Shown here one piece after another: positions 41,368 to 50,491 of a stretch of DNA of 64,000 nt; the first letter of the stretch is position 1; every line of letters begins with the position of its first letter. Under the pieces are notes generated by a model. It searched no databases. It was given only the letters and a program-made list of their open reading frames with translations, and had not been told where the DNA came from. This DNA is from Cytobacillus solani. Its GTDB lineage: Bacteria > Bacillota > Bacilli > Bacillales > Cytobacillaceae. The stretch spans positions 1,801,361 through 1,865,360 of the forward strand of contig NZ_LJIX01000006.1 in NCBI RefSeq assembly GCF_001420595.1, given 5' to 3'. The translations under genes were made by a program, and so were the position numbers.

Positions 41368-41530
41368 CTTAGCAAATAAATTAACACATTTGATCAATAA
41401 TAAATATATAAGGCTCCCATCCTGATTTTTCAGGGAGATTTTTGTAATATATAATAGAGGAATAAAGCGATCCAATTAAAAGCGAATTGTTTTTGGATGG
41501 ATATTTTTACAAGAGAATGGTGGGGAAATA

Positions 41531-42082
41531 ATGGCTAAGAAGAAAAATGAACTGTGGGAATGGACAAAGGCACTTATTATTGCGGTATTGTTAGCGGCAG
41601 TAATCCGATACTTTTTATTTGCACCAATAGTAGTCGATGGATTGTCGATGATGCCTACGTTGCATGATCAGGATCGAATGATTGTGAATAAGTTCAGTTA
41701 TAAAATCGGCAAGCCTGAACGGTTCGATATTATTGTTTTTCATGCACCCGAAAATAAAGATTACATAAAGAGAGTCATTGGTCTCCCAGGTGATCGAATC
41801 GAGTATAAAGATGACACGCTTTTTGTGAATGGAAAAGCATATGAAGAACCATACCTTGATGAATACAAAAAACAAGTAATTGATGGACCGTTAACTGAAC
41901 CATTTACTCTTGAAGAAAAAATAGGATCGGAAACTGTTCCTGAAGGTCATCTTTTCGTTATGGGTGATAATCGCAGATACAGTAAGGATAGCCGACATAT
42001 TGGGGCGGTTCCAATGGAAAAAGTACTAGGGAATACAGGGATTATTTATTGGCCAATAGAAGATATTCGTATTGTAAAATAA
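41531..42082 (+). CDS. lepB: Signal peptidase I
   Basis: Removes signal peptides from secreted proteins. 183 residues: one N-terminal membrane helix (about residues 12-32, TKALIIAVLLAAVIRYFLF), catalytic Ser in VDGLSMMPTL, catalytic Lys in DYIKRVIGLPGD, and the family end box VMGDNRRYSKDSRHIG. It is of the SipS/SipT type; which paralogue cannot be told. A TATAAT at 41450 with a weak TTTTCA 17 bases upstream may be its promoter. Confidence 0.95.
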   Translation: MAKKKNELWEWTKALIIAVLLAAVIRYFLFAPIVVDGLSMMPTLHDQDRMIVNKFSYKIGKPERFDIIVFHAPENKDYIKRVIGLPGDRIEYKDDTLFVNGKAYEEPYLDEYKKQVIDGPLTEPFTLEEKIGSETVPEGHLFVMGDNRRYSKDSRHIGAVPMEKVLGNTGIIYWPIEDIRIVK

Positions 42083-42084
42083 AC

Positions 42085-42124
42085 GATGAGAAAGCAATCA
42101 GTTTAAGACTGTTTGCTTCTCATC
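42085..42124 (+). terminator. Long hairpin after the signal peptidase gene
   Basis: GATGAGAAAGCAATCAGT pairs with ACTGTTTGCTTCTCATC except for one or two mismatches. The tail is CAACCTCTC rather than a T run, so it may protect or process the RNA end rather than terminate. Confidence 0.5.
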
Positions 42125-42203
42125 AACCTCTCATCTCTCTCCTCAATAAGTATCATTATTCATCATTAAGAATTTCAAAATTTTAAAAATGGAGGTGGCA
42201 GCC

Positions 42204-43076
42204 TTGACCATTCAATGGTTTCCGGGTCACATGGCGAAAGCCCGCAGACAGGTAACAGAAAAACTAAAGCTTGTAGACATCATCTTTGAACTTGTCGATG
42301 CTAGAATTCCATATTCCTCTCGAAATCCAATGATTGATGAAATCATTCAACATAAACCAAGATTAGTTCTTCTTAATAAAGCGGACATGGCTGATAAAGA
42401 AGCGACAAAGCAATGGATTAAATATTTCAAAGAGAAAGGGATAAAGGCACTTGCGATAAACTCTCAAGCAGGACAAGGGATGAAGGAAATTGTTGCTGCA
42501 TCTGAGGAGATACTGCAGGAGAAATTTGACCGCATGAGAGCGAAGGGTGTCAGACCTAGAGCGATACGGGCGATGATCGTAGGTATTCCAAACGCAGGAA
42601 AATCCACGTTAATTAACAGACTAGCCAAGAAAAATATTGCTAAAACAGGAAATATGCCTGGAGTAACAAAAGCACAACAGTGGATTAAAGTTGGGAAGGA
42701 ACTAGAATTACTTGATACACCAGGAATTTTATGGCCGAAATTCGAAGATCAAGAAGTCGGCTTAAAATTGGCCCTTACGGGTGCAATAAAGGATACAATT
42801 TTAAACCTACAAGATATCGCTGTTTTTGCTCTTCGTTTTCTGGAAAACAAATATCCTGATCGATTGAAAGAGCGATTTCAAATTGAAGTCATTCCTGAAG
42901 ACATTGTAGAATTGTTCGATGCAATTGGAAAGTCGAGGGGATGCCTCATGGGACGCGGCGAAATCGATTATGATAAAGTAACAGAACTGGTGATTAGAGA
43001 ATTTCGCTCAGAGAAATTAGGAGCCATTACCTTGGAGCGCCCTGAGGACTTATTAGAATTATCCAATGAGCAATAA
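42204..43076 (+). CDS. rbgA: Ribosome biogenesis GTPase RbgA (YlqF)
   Basis: Needed for a late step of 50S assembly. 290 residues. Permuted GTPase with NKADMAD (G4) ahead of [15 protein letters not shown] (G1) and DTPGILWPK (G3); N-terminal [16 protein letters not shown]. The start is the TTG at 42204, with GGAGGTG seven bases upstream; the ATG at 42189 precedes that site. It lies just before rnhB in B. subtilis, and the same order holds here. Confidence 0.96.
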   Translation: MTIQWFPGHMAKARRQVTEKLKLVDIIFELVDARIPYSSRNPMIDEIIQHKPRLVLLNKADMADKEATKQWIKYFKEKGIKALAINSQAGQGMKEIVAASEEILQEKFDRMRAKGVRPRAIRAMIVGIPNAGKSTLINRLAKKNIAKTGNMPGVTKAQQWIKVGKELELLDTPGILWPKFEDQEVGLKLALTGAIKDTILNLQDIAVFALRFLENKYPDRLKERFQIEVIPEDIVELFDAIGKSRGCLMGRGEIDYDKVTELVIREFRSEKLGAITLERPEDLLELSNEQ

Positions 43077-43092
43077 ATACAATCTAGTACTT

Positions 43093-43128
43093 AAGGCCTT
43101 CTCCTTATAGAAGGCCTTCATTTTTTTT
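43093..43128 (+). terminator. Terminator after rbgA
   Basis: Ten-base stem AAGGCCTTCT / AGAAGGCCTT followed by CATTTTTTTT. Confidence 0.92.
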
Positions 43129-43174
43129 CCTAAACGCCGATACATAGGTTATAAGAAAATGAAGGGGAACAATC

Positions 43175-43429
43175 ATGGGAAAGTTAAGTATTCGTGAAAT
43201 TGAAGAAAAAATAATTGCAGAGGATCGCTTAGATGATTCCTTTATTGAATTGCTAGCCAAAGATGAACGAAAGGGTGTTCAACAGCTATTAAAAAAGTGG
43301 CACAGGCGGAAGGAAGAAGAAAAGAAGGCGCACGAAAAGTATGTGCTAATGACTAATTATGAAAAGAAATATAGAAATCTTGGCTTTCAACATATTGCTG
43401 GAATTGATGAAGTGGGAAGAGTTATATGA
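43175..43429 (+). pseudogene. rnhB: Native RNase HII gene, 5' fragment disrupted by integration
   Basis: Starts MGKLSIREIEEKI at ATG 43175 (GAAGGGGA upstream) and keeps the N-terminal extension typical of the roughly 255-residue Bacillus RnhB. The reading frame is native up to QHIAGIDEVGR, then the Gly codon of the GRG motif is broken after its first base (43421), and two foreign codons lead to a stop. Everything after the first catalytic Asp-Glu pair is lost, so the product cannot be active. The missing 3' part is not in this window. A second rnhB follows 350 bases later. Confidence 0.93.
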
Positions 43430-43519
43430 CTTTAGAAGAGAGTGTCTAACTAAAAAATATATTACCAAAAATTTGTTTGACTAACTATGGGTTGTTATCT
43501 AGAATGATTATAGTTATGT

Positions 43520-43546
43520 ATCACCTGAAGAGGTGATTTTTTTTTA
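43520..43546 (+). terminator. Terminator just inside the element's left end
   Basis: Stem ATCACCT / AGGTGAT with a GAAG loop, followed by TTTTTTTTT. It would stop transcription that enters from rbgA/rnhB before the element genes. Confidence 0.9.
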
Positions 43547-43594
43547 GGGATATTTAGTGGGGGGAGCTTAGGTTAGGGGAGTAGAACTAAGTTC

Positions 43595-43613
43595 TTTATT
43601 AGTGAAATATGTA
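43595..43613 (+). repeat. 19-bp direct repeat, left copy
   Basis: TTTATTAGTGAAATATGTA, identical to 57811-57829. A related TATYTAGTGGG stands upstream of both copies (43551 and 57799). Possibly a subterminal recombinase-binding site. Confidence 0.7.
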
Positions 43614-43775
43614 GATTCTGTACTATACTGTTTAGTAAAGATAGAAAGCTATAACTGGATATTCTGAAAGTATATATATGATTGACCGAGGAGTATACAA
43701 AGAAAATAATCCATAAATTCATATAGAATGTAAAATTGGTTTTAGTTTTAAGCTGTTAAAGGGGAGTTATGAGTG

Positions 43776-44354
43776 ATGTTGGTATGTGGAGTGGATGAAA
43801 CAGGTAGGGGTTCGGCAATATCAGGGGTATGGGTTTCAGCGTGTATTCTTGATCCCGACAAACCTATTGAGGGGTTAAGAGACTCGAAGAAGCTTTCTGC
43901 TAAACGACGGGAAGAGCTGGCTGAAGAAATTAAACATAAAGCTCTTAGCTGGAGTATCGAAATAGCATCCCTTGAGGAAGTAGAAGCCTTAAATGTTCTG
44001 AACGCAACTCTTCTTGGCATGAGAAGGGCCATAGAGGGGTTGCATATTAAGCCTAATAAAGTATTTGTCGATGGGAATAAATTGCCTAACATCGATATTC
44101 CGGCAGAGGCTATTGTGAAGGGTGACGATTTGGTTCCTGCCATAAGTGCAGCTTCTATTTTAGCTAAAGTCGAACGGGATAAAGCAATTAGGGAGTTGCA
44201 CCAGATTTATCCCCAATATGGTTTTGACAAACACAAAGGTTATTTAACAAAAGATCATATGTTTGCTTTAAAGGAATATGGACCTTGCCCTATCCATCGG
44301 AAAACATATGCTCCCGTTCGCAAGTTATTAGAGAAACAATTGGAATTGTTTTAA
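43776..44354 (+). CDS. rnhB: Element-borne ribonuclease HII (replacement copy)
   Basis: Cuts at ribonucleotides misincorporated in DNA. 192 residues from ATG 43776 (GGGGAG upstream). It has the catalytic set D7, E8 (GVDETGRG), D99 (VDGN) and D117 (VKGDD), an intact GRG motif, and [13 protein letters not shown]. It lacks the N-terminal extension of Bacillus RnhB. By eye it is closer to the short E. coli form ([26 protein letters not shown]), so it is not a simple copy of the host gene. The segment after [13 protein letters not shown], departs from the usual PLAGPVVAA. It is coupled to the recombinase by TAATG, and probably restores the activity lost on integration. Confidence 0.93.
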   Translation: MLVCGVDETGRGSAISGVWVSACILDPDKPIEGLRDSKKLSAKRREELAEEIKHKALSWSIEIASLEEVEALNVLNATLLGMRRAIEGLHIKPNKVFVDGNKLPNIDIPAEAIVKGDDLVPAISAASILAKVERDKAIRELHQIYPQYGFDKHKGYLTKDHMFALKEYGPCPIHRKTYAPVRKLLEKQLELF

Positions 44355-45851
44355 TGGCAAAAAAAGCGTCATTAAAGAAAACGGTTGGAAGGCAAGCTGA
44401 AGAACGTTTGAATATTGGCTCTATAACACTGGATGTTTCTGAGGAGTCTATTCTTTCAAGGGCTGCTGCAAGAGAGTATTTGCCTTCTGTAGCATATGTA
44501 AATAATTATCACGTAAAGGAAAGAGGAAAAGCTGGTATCTATACAGTTGATTTCTCTGACTTAGTCAGTAAATATCCAAAAAACAAGTACTTAATTGAGC
44601 AGCTTATCGTAGGCATAAACGAAATTATAGTACCAGATTGTAGCCGGAATACTATTAAAGATAATGCTCAAGGAGTTCGAGTTTTTCTTGAGTTTCTTAA
44701 TAGCGATAACAATTTGAGTAATAATTCAGTAACAAAAGTAAATGACATTAACATATTAATAGCAAAATCATTCTCTAATTACTTACGGAGTACCTATCCG
44801 AAGAACAGTCATTGCCGTAAATGGTTTGCAGCAATTAGACGAATTGTCCAACGATTACAAGAGCAATTTTCAAAGGACCCGTCAATAGGAGTGGGTTTTC
44901 CTTGGCCAACAGGTCCGGGAAAAAATGAGGGTACAATTGAGGGATATCATCCAAGAGAAATGAAAGAGCTAATTGATGCTTGTATAAAGGATATCAGGGA
45001 AATAAAGAGTTTTCATCAGGCGTATCTAAGCCTTGATGAAGAACTTGTAACAGAAGAATGGAATATCGAGAATTTAATGTATTTTCTTCATGAGGGTATG
45101 AGGAGAACTGAAGAAAGTCGTTTAAAGAGTAAGGGGACTGAAAGAGCTTGGATTAAGAGGCTTATTAGTAATGCTCCAAATGCGCTGAAAGCAATGGTAG
45201 AACTAGGTTACACAATTGATCAGATACAAGATTTTTACATACAAAGAGGGGCGGAATTAGCCTCTTGCGGACGTTCCCCATCTGCGACCCGAATTTCACA
45301 ACACCCTGACCAAGAAAGAGCCATATCACAATTTAATTTAGCTTTAGGCACATTAAAGAAACGTTTCCCACTATTCCCGTATCATTTGCCTATTGAGAAA
45401 GCTAAGGGTTTGTTAAATAACAAAAATCTTAGAAACTCTACAATTCTAAAGACTAAAGATCCATTGGCATACATGGTTAACAGTGCTGTATCTTATAGTT
45501 CTCGTAAAATCAAATTCATGGACGGAACTTTAGGAAAAATGTCGGTTTATGCCGCACAACACTTTGTAAGCGATACTTTATATCCATTTTTCCTTCTGGC
45601 TTTAATAAATACGGGGTGGAATGTTGAAAGTTTACTCTCAATAAGTGATGATGTGGATGCACATATAACGCCGGATCTAATAGATCCTGAAAATTATGTA
45701 ATAATTCACGGGAGAAAAATACGCGGTTCAAATGGTATGGGATTTCTAAAAGTCACAAGACGCTCTAACAAAAACAAAATGTTAGACACTTATCAGCTAC
45801 TTAAATATGTTGAAAGCATAATTACCCAATATAAAAATAGCCCTTACTATA

Positions 45852-47400
45852 GGGGCTGTTGACAAACTAATAGGATTTACCAATACCTGTGTAGAATTTA
45901 ATTATTCTATACAGGTTTTGTATTGGGGGAATTTTTATGATGGGTCGTAAAGATGAATATCAAAGTAAACTAGAGTTTATTGATTTAAATACATTTGTTC
46001 CTTCAAATCATATTCTTCGCCAAATTAATGAAAAGATAGACTTCTCTTTTGTATATAACAAAATGGAAAAATATTATTCGAAACTCGGCAGGAAATCACT
46101 TGATCCTGTACTTTTATTTAAGATGTTACTCATTGGCTATCTTTATAATGTTGATTCAGAACGAGTGTTAGAACAAGAAGTCAATCTAAACATTGCTTAT
46201 CGCTGGTTTTTAGGCCTTGATTTATCTGACACTGTACCTGATCACTCCACATTTAGCCAGAATCGACGAAGGAGATTTAAGGATAGTACTGTCTTTCAAG
46301 AAATTTTTGATTATATTATAGATCTTTGTATAGAGAATGGGTTAGTGACTGGTGAAGTCATTGTTACTGATTCTACCCATATTAAAGCTAGTGCTGCAAA
46401 GGCTAAGGCCGAAAAGGTAGTTGTAGAGAAAACACCTTCTCAATATTTGAATACCCTTGAAAAGGAAGCCAAAAAAATTGAAAAAGAGCTTGAGGATAAA
46501 AGAATTGAATCTGGGAAGAAGAAACGAGGCAGAAAATCAAAGAGTTCATCTACCGAAAAGATTTCTGTAATAAAAACGGACCCTGACTCTGGCTTATTAA
46601 ATCGCCCTGGAAAGCCATCTGGTCCCCACTACTTAGCACATGCAAGTATTGATACAAAAAACGGAATCATAGTTGATATTCATCCGAGTGCTGGTAACAT
46701 AAATGATTGTGAGCCTTTTATAGATAGATTAAATGTGATACAAGAAAAATTTGAATTAAACATTAAAAATGTGGCAGCTGATAAAGGATATGATAAAACT
46801 AAGATTCATCATGGCTTAAAAACATTGGAAATCACAGGTTATATTAGTCCCATAGGATATACTACACCTTTCGAAACAACGTCTTATAAGGAGTTTACCT
46901 ACAACATTGACACTGATACGTATACTTGCCCCAATAAAAAAACACTTACGTTTACCCATTTAAGAAAAAAAGAAACTGATAATTATTTAAAAACGTATTC
47001 TGCTAAAAGTAAAGACTGTAAAGTCTGTCCATTTCGAGAATGTTGTTTTGGGGAAACAGCAAGTAAAAGAACGATTTCTCGACCAATTGCACATGAATTG
47101 TTGGAAGCAAATACTCAGAGGGCAAAAACTAGTGAATATAAAGCATTCCAAAAGCTCCGAAGAGTTTGGTGTGAAGGTTCCTTCGGAACATTGAAATCTA
47201 AGCATAACCTGTATAAAACATATAAGAGGGGCATTGAAAAAATTTCTGAACAATGCCTTTTTTCAGCGTTGGCATTAAATTTAAAAAGAATTATAAAGGT
47301 AATGAATTAAGACAAAAATTATAAAGAAAACTAATAAATATACTCTTAAAAAGAGAATGGGAAAGGAGCAAAGCTCTTTTCCCATTTTGTCAACAGCCCC
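45852..47400 (+). mobile_element. IS1182-family insertion sequence
   Basis: 1549 bp. Ends are a 15-bp perfect inverted repeat GGGGCTGTTGACAAA. The flanks show a target repeat, TATA (45848-45851 and 47401-47404) if the repeat starts at GGGG, or CTATAG if it starts one base later. A hairpin ACCTGTGTAGAAT / ATTCTATACAGGT sits between the left end and the transposase gene. A second hairpin ATGGGAAAGGAGC / GCTCTTTTCCCAT near the right end may terminate it. Clean ends and an intact transposase suggest recent insertion. Confidence 0.93.
45937..47310 (+). CDS. IS1182-family transposase
   Basis: DDE transposase of 457 residues. It begins MMGRKDEYQSKLEFIDLNTFVPSNHIL and has the N-terminal DUF772-type helices (HSTFSQNRRRR), catalytic Asp in VIVTDSTHIKASA, Asp in NVAADKGYDK and Glu in RRVWCEGSFGTLKSKHNL. 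A Cys-rich knuckle (CKVCPFRECC) precedes the last motif. GGGGGA precedes the tandem ATGs. The length is full and no frameshift is seen. Confidence 0.95.
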   Translation: MMGRKDEYQSKLEFIDLNTFVPSNHILRQINEKIDFSFVYNKMEKYYSKLGRKSLDPVLLFKMLLIGYLYNVDSERVLEQEVNLNIAYRWFLGLDLSDTVPDHSTFSQNRRRRFKDSTVFQEIFDYIIDLCIENGLVTGEVIVTDSTHIKASAAKAKAEKVVVEKTPSQYLNTLEKEAKKIEKELEDKRIESGKKKRGRKSKSSSTEKISVIKTDPDSGLLNRPGKPSGPHYLAHASIDTKNGIIVDIHPSAGNINDCEPFIDRLNVIQEKFELNIKNVAADKGYDKTKIHHGLKTLEITGYISPIGYTTPFETTSYKEFTYNIDTDTYTCPNKKTLTFTHLRKKETDNYLKTYSAKSKDCKVCPFRECCFGETASKRTISRPIAHELLEANTQRAKTSEYKAFQKLRRVWCEGSFGTLKSKHNLYKTYKRGIEKISEQCLFSALALNLKRIIKVMN

Positions 47401-48250
47401 TATAGGCCGGGAGTTTTATGGCAATTTACTATACCTGAATCTCAAAAAGAAATTATTTCATCATTCAATGAACAACAAAGTTTTAATGGTTTTAGTAAGA
47501 GATTTATTGAGCGTCATAACTTTAAATATTTTTCAGATACAACCGGTATTTCTCATCCCAAGGTTCGTTCTGGTTATGTATCAATTAAACAACTTTTGGG
47601 TAAATCAGAACTCGAACTCAGTGAAGATCTAAGTCATAATGACGGAGGATCAATAGAACATTATATATCTGATGAAAGTACCAACCTTGTACTTGATTCA
47701 AGGATAAAAGAGATACAAAAGCAATTTGTTGAAGATCTAACTAATTTTAAAGTTCGGATAGTGGAGTCAACATCCTTTCGTTCTCTATGTAATTCCATCA
47801 ATGAGGCAAAGACAGAGCGAGAAAAATTGCAACTAATAAAAACAGAAGCAATTAAACTTAACTTGGATGAAAAAACGATAATACACATACTAGATGCAGG
47901 TTCGCAAAAATATATACTCGCTTGTGAAGACGCTACGAAGCCGTCGTGGCCCGGGTTTGATGATTATGTTGGTGAAGGTAAAAAATGTAGATATTTTAAC
48001 AAGTGCGCACTTTGTAAACAAGCTATTGTATTCCCCGAGGCCCTGCCGTATATCGCCCGACGGATTCTAGATTTGGATAAGTTGAAAAAAACACATAGTT
48101 CTTCTGATTGGATACTTAAATACGGTGATGAGTATGAAGCATGGAATCAAATTTTTGAATATTGGAACAACAAGGACCAAGTAAAGACTGCATGGGAATT
48201 AGCTAGGATGGGTTTTGTAGTACTACCGCAGATAATGAGAGGTGTGTAGG

Positions 48251-50491
48251 ATGGGGAAGAATCTGTATGAACTAGCTATTGACCAAATAGCAAAAAAATA
48301 CAAGGCAGAACTTATGGATGAAGAGATAGACGATGCTAATCCTCAATTCGAGGAAGAAAAGATAGATGAAATATCTATTAATTTCTATAGTCTATCAGAA
48401 ATCCCATTTGACAAAATACAAGACTTTAAGGTAAGTAAACTAAGTACTTTTAAAGATACTCTTTGGGATTGGAGGCAAGAGGGAAGCCCAATTTATAAAG
48501 ATGATTGCTTTTTTTCTTGGGACAAAGAAGTTTTAGAAGGTGTTTCGCTGCTTTCAAATGAAAACAGATACCTTTGTTGGTTGCTCAAAATGATAGCGTT
48601 TTATTCCTTGCCTCAAAATGCCTGTTTACAAAATGTAAAGTCTTTTAATACATCGAAAAAAAATTTGTGGAGTTTACAAATATTAGGGAAGTTTCTTTAT
48701 AAACATAGGCTTTTTATTGATATTCAAGAAAATGGGTCTTTTACTAACACTTTTTACTTAACAAAAGATCATTTTACAGATTTTATCAAATATGATTTGA
48801 AAGATTCAAGTGCTATCTATGACTTCGCTAAACAGGTTAAACATTGGGTGGGACTATCTAAAAACAAGTTGATTCCAGTTGATTATCGCCTGAATTTTGA
48901 ACCGTTCGATGCAGATATGTATTCAAAACTCGCTAAAAATGCGGAAGATAATAAGGGCGAGTATTTGCCTATATCAATTGATACTCTTTCGGAGTTAGTT
49001 CCTTATTGCATAGATAATATTGAAAAAAAATCTGTCGAAGTTTTGAAACTCTACACTGCCCTTTGGCCCATTATAGCCGGTGGGGATATTGCTAAAATCC
49101 AGTCCTTTGAATGGGGGAAGGCTATTATAAATTTGTTGAATATGGATTTGAAGATATTAGATCTTCAAAGCTATAAATTTACGGATTATAGTCAAGTTAC
49201 GATGAGCAAAGACTTAAATAATAAACTTAGATATGCCGTTAACAATCATCCACTTTGGAATAAGCAAAATCCAAATTATAGCTCTAACATTTGGAAATTA
49301 AAGCAAAGTGAAGTAATAAATATAGCCTTGGATTTAGGGATTGAATTAGAGAGTCTAGACATTGCAATTGTATATGATGTATTTAAAATTAAGATGAAGG
49401 CTATCGAACTTGTAACGGAGTTAAGAAATTCATGCGTTTTCATTCTCTTTTTGGTTACGGGAATGCGAAATAGTGAAATGTATCTTCTTGAAGCTAATAA
49501 TTGTTGGCCAGTTAAAGGGTCAGAAGATGATTTTCGAATCAGAATAACTGTTTCTAAAACATCCGAAGGTTCTACAGGCGATCCGATTATCCTTCCAGTA
49601 CCAAAAATAGCATATAAAGCATTTATTTGCTTAGAAGCATTAACAGAAAAGGCTCGTATATCGAGAAAATCAAAGAAATTGATGATTAGTTCTACTTCAA
49701 GCTTCGGAAAAGAGATTCTTGCTCGAAGTATCAATCAGTTTCTTAAACGTTGGTGTGAAGATCTTGGAATAGAACATATTCATCCCCATCAGTTTCGTAA
49801 AACTATTGCTATGTTTGCAATTTATCAAAATCCGAACAACATCAGTGTTATTAGAAGACTATTTTCCCACAAGAGTCTAGCGATGACTCTCTCGTATATA
49901 GTGAAAATGCCTGGTATGGCTGAAGAAATCAAACTTGCTGTTATTGAAAAAAATAAAGAGTTACTTAGTGAATTACTTGAGGCTATAGACAAAAAATGTA
50001 TTGGCGGTCAAGCAGGAAAAAGGATTAAAAGATTAGTTGATGAATCAACTATATTTAAGGCCAAATTGAATGATGACGGTTGGGAGGGCCTTGAGCAGTA
50101 TATTCAAATCTTACTACAGGACGGTTTAAATATTTTGCATCGGACATCTTTTGGAGCAATTTGTACAAATACTCATTCAGGATTAGTTCATTTAGCGCCG
50201 GAATCTTGTAATTGCAATGTTACGGATTGTAGTTGGTCTGTATTCACCGTCAACTCGATAGAAGACCTTGAAGATACTATCAAATTTCATGCTAATTTTA
50301 TAAAAGATGAATATTGTAGTGAGAGTCAGAAGCGTTTTTCGAACAAAACTATAAGGGATTGCATTGAAAGGTTGTACGAATTAAAAGGAATTGATTATTT
50401 AAAAAGCTGTTTTCCTGATCTTGTAAGAGAAAGTTTCTTGATTTCCGAGACGGGGAGGGATAATTATGGCAAACAAAATATTAAAGCATGA
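48251..50491 (+). CDS. Large tyrosine recombinase B
   Basis: 746 residues from ATG 48251 (GAGAGGTG upstream; it follows the recombinase A stop). The C-terminal catalytic domain is complete: Arg in VTGMRNSEMYLLE, Lys in VSKTSEGSTG, HPHQFRKT (HxxR), LFSHKSLAMTLSYI (His and Tyr). The large N-terminal part is probably the DNA-binding arm; a Cys/His cluster (CTNTHSGLVHLAPESCNCNVTDC pattern near residues 640-665) may bind zinc. It resembles TnpB of Tn554-like elements. It overlaps the next gene by 26 bases. Confidence 0.9.
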   Translation: MGKNLYELAIDQIAKKYKAELMDEEIDDANPQFEEEKIDEISINFYSLSEIPFDKIQDFKVSKLSTFKDTLWDWRQEGSPIYKDDCFFSWDKEVLEGVSLLSNENRYLCWLLKMIAFYSLPQNACLQNVKSFNTSKKNLWSLQILGKFLYKHRLFIDIQENGSFTNTFYLTKDHFTDFIKYDLKDSSAIYDFAKQVKHWVGLSKNKLIPVDYRLNFEPFDADMYSKLAKNAEDNKGEYLPISIDTLSELVPYCIDNIEKKSVEVLKLYTALWPIIAGGDIAKIQSFEWGKAIINLLNMDLKILDLQSYKFTDYSQVTMSKDLNNKLRYAVNNHPLWNKQNPNYSSNIWKLKQSEVINIALDLGIELESLDIAIVYDVFKIKMKAIELVTELRNSCVFILFLVTGMRNSEMYLLEANNCWPVKGSEDDFRIRITVSKTSEGSTGDPIILPVPKIAYKAFICLEALTEKARISRKSKKLMISSTSSFGKEILARSINQFLKRWCEDLGIEHIHPHQFRKTIAMFAIYQNPNNISVIRRLFSHKSLAMTLSYIVKMPGMAEEIKLAVIEKNKELLSELLEAIDKKCIGGQAGKRIKRLVDESTIFKAKLNDDGWEGLEQYIQILLQDGLNILHRTSFGAICTNTHSGLVHLAPESCNCNVTDCSWSVFTVNSIEDLEDTIKFHANFIKDEYCSESQKRFSNKTIRDCIERLYELKGIDYLKSCFPDLVRESFLISETGRDNYGKQNIKA

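Larger units (their letters stand above)
44354..48249 (+). pseudogene. Large tyrosine recombinase A, split by an IS1182-family element
   Basis: ATG 44354 overlaps the rnhB stop. The 5' part reads to 45852 and the 3' part from 47406 to 48249; removing the IS and one target repeat restores one frame of 781 codons (…SPYYRPGVL…). The C-terminal catalytic part shows HPKVRSGY (H..R-like), LSHND and EHYIS (likely Tyr). The first Arg is not evident: the usual TG-R position reads NTGWNVESL. A Cys cluster (CRYFNKCALC) lies near the end, before FPEALPYIARRIL. The current message gives only a truncated protein ending in the IS. Relatives are the large recombinases of Tn554-like and mobile-trio islands. 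Confidence 0.85.

Noticed and set aside
47357-47632. 91-codon frame at the right end of the IS
   Set aside because: It crosses the IS end in a different frame from recombinase A and has no motif.
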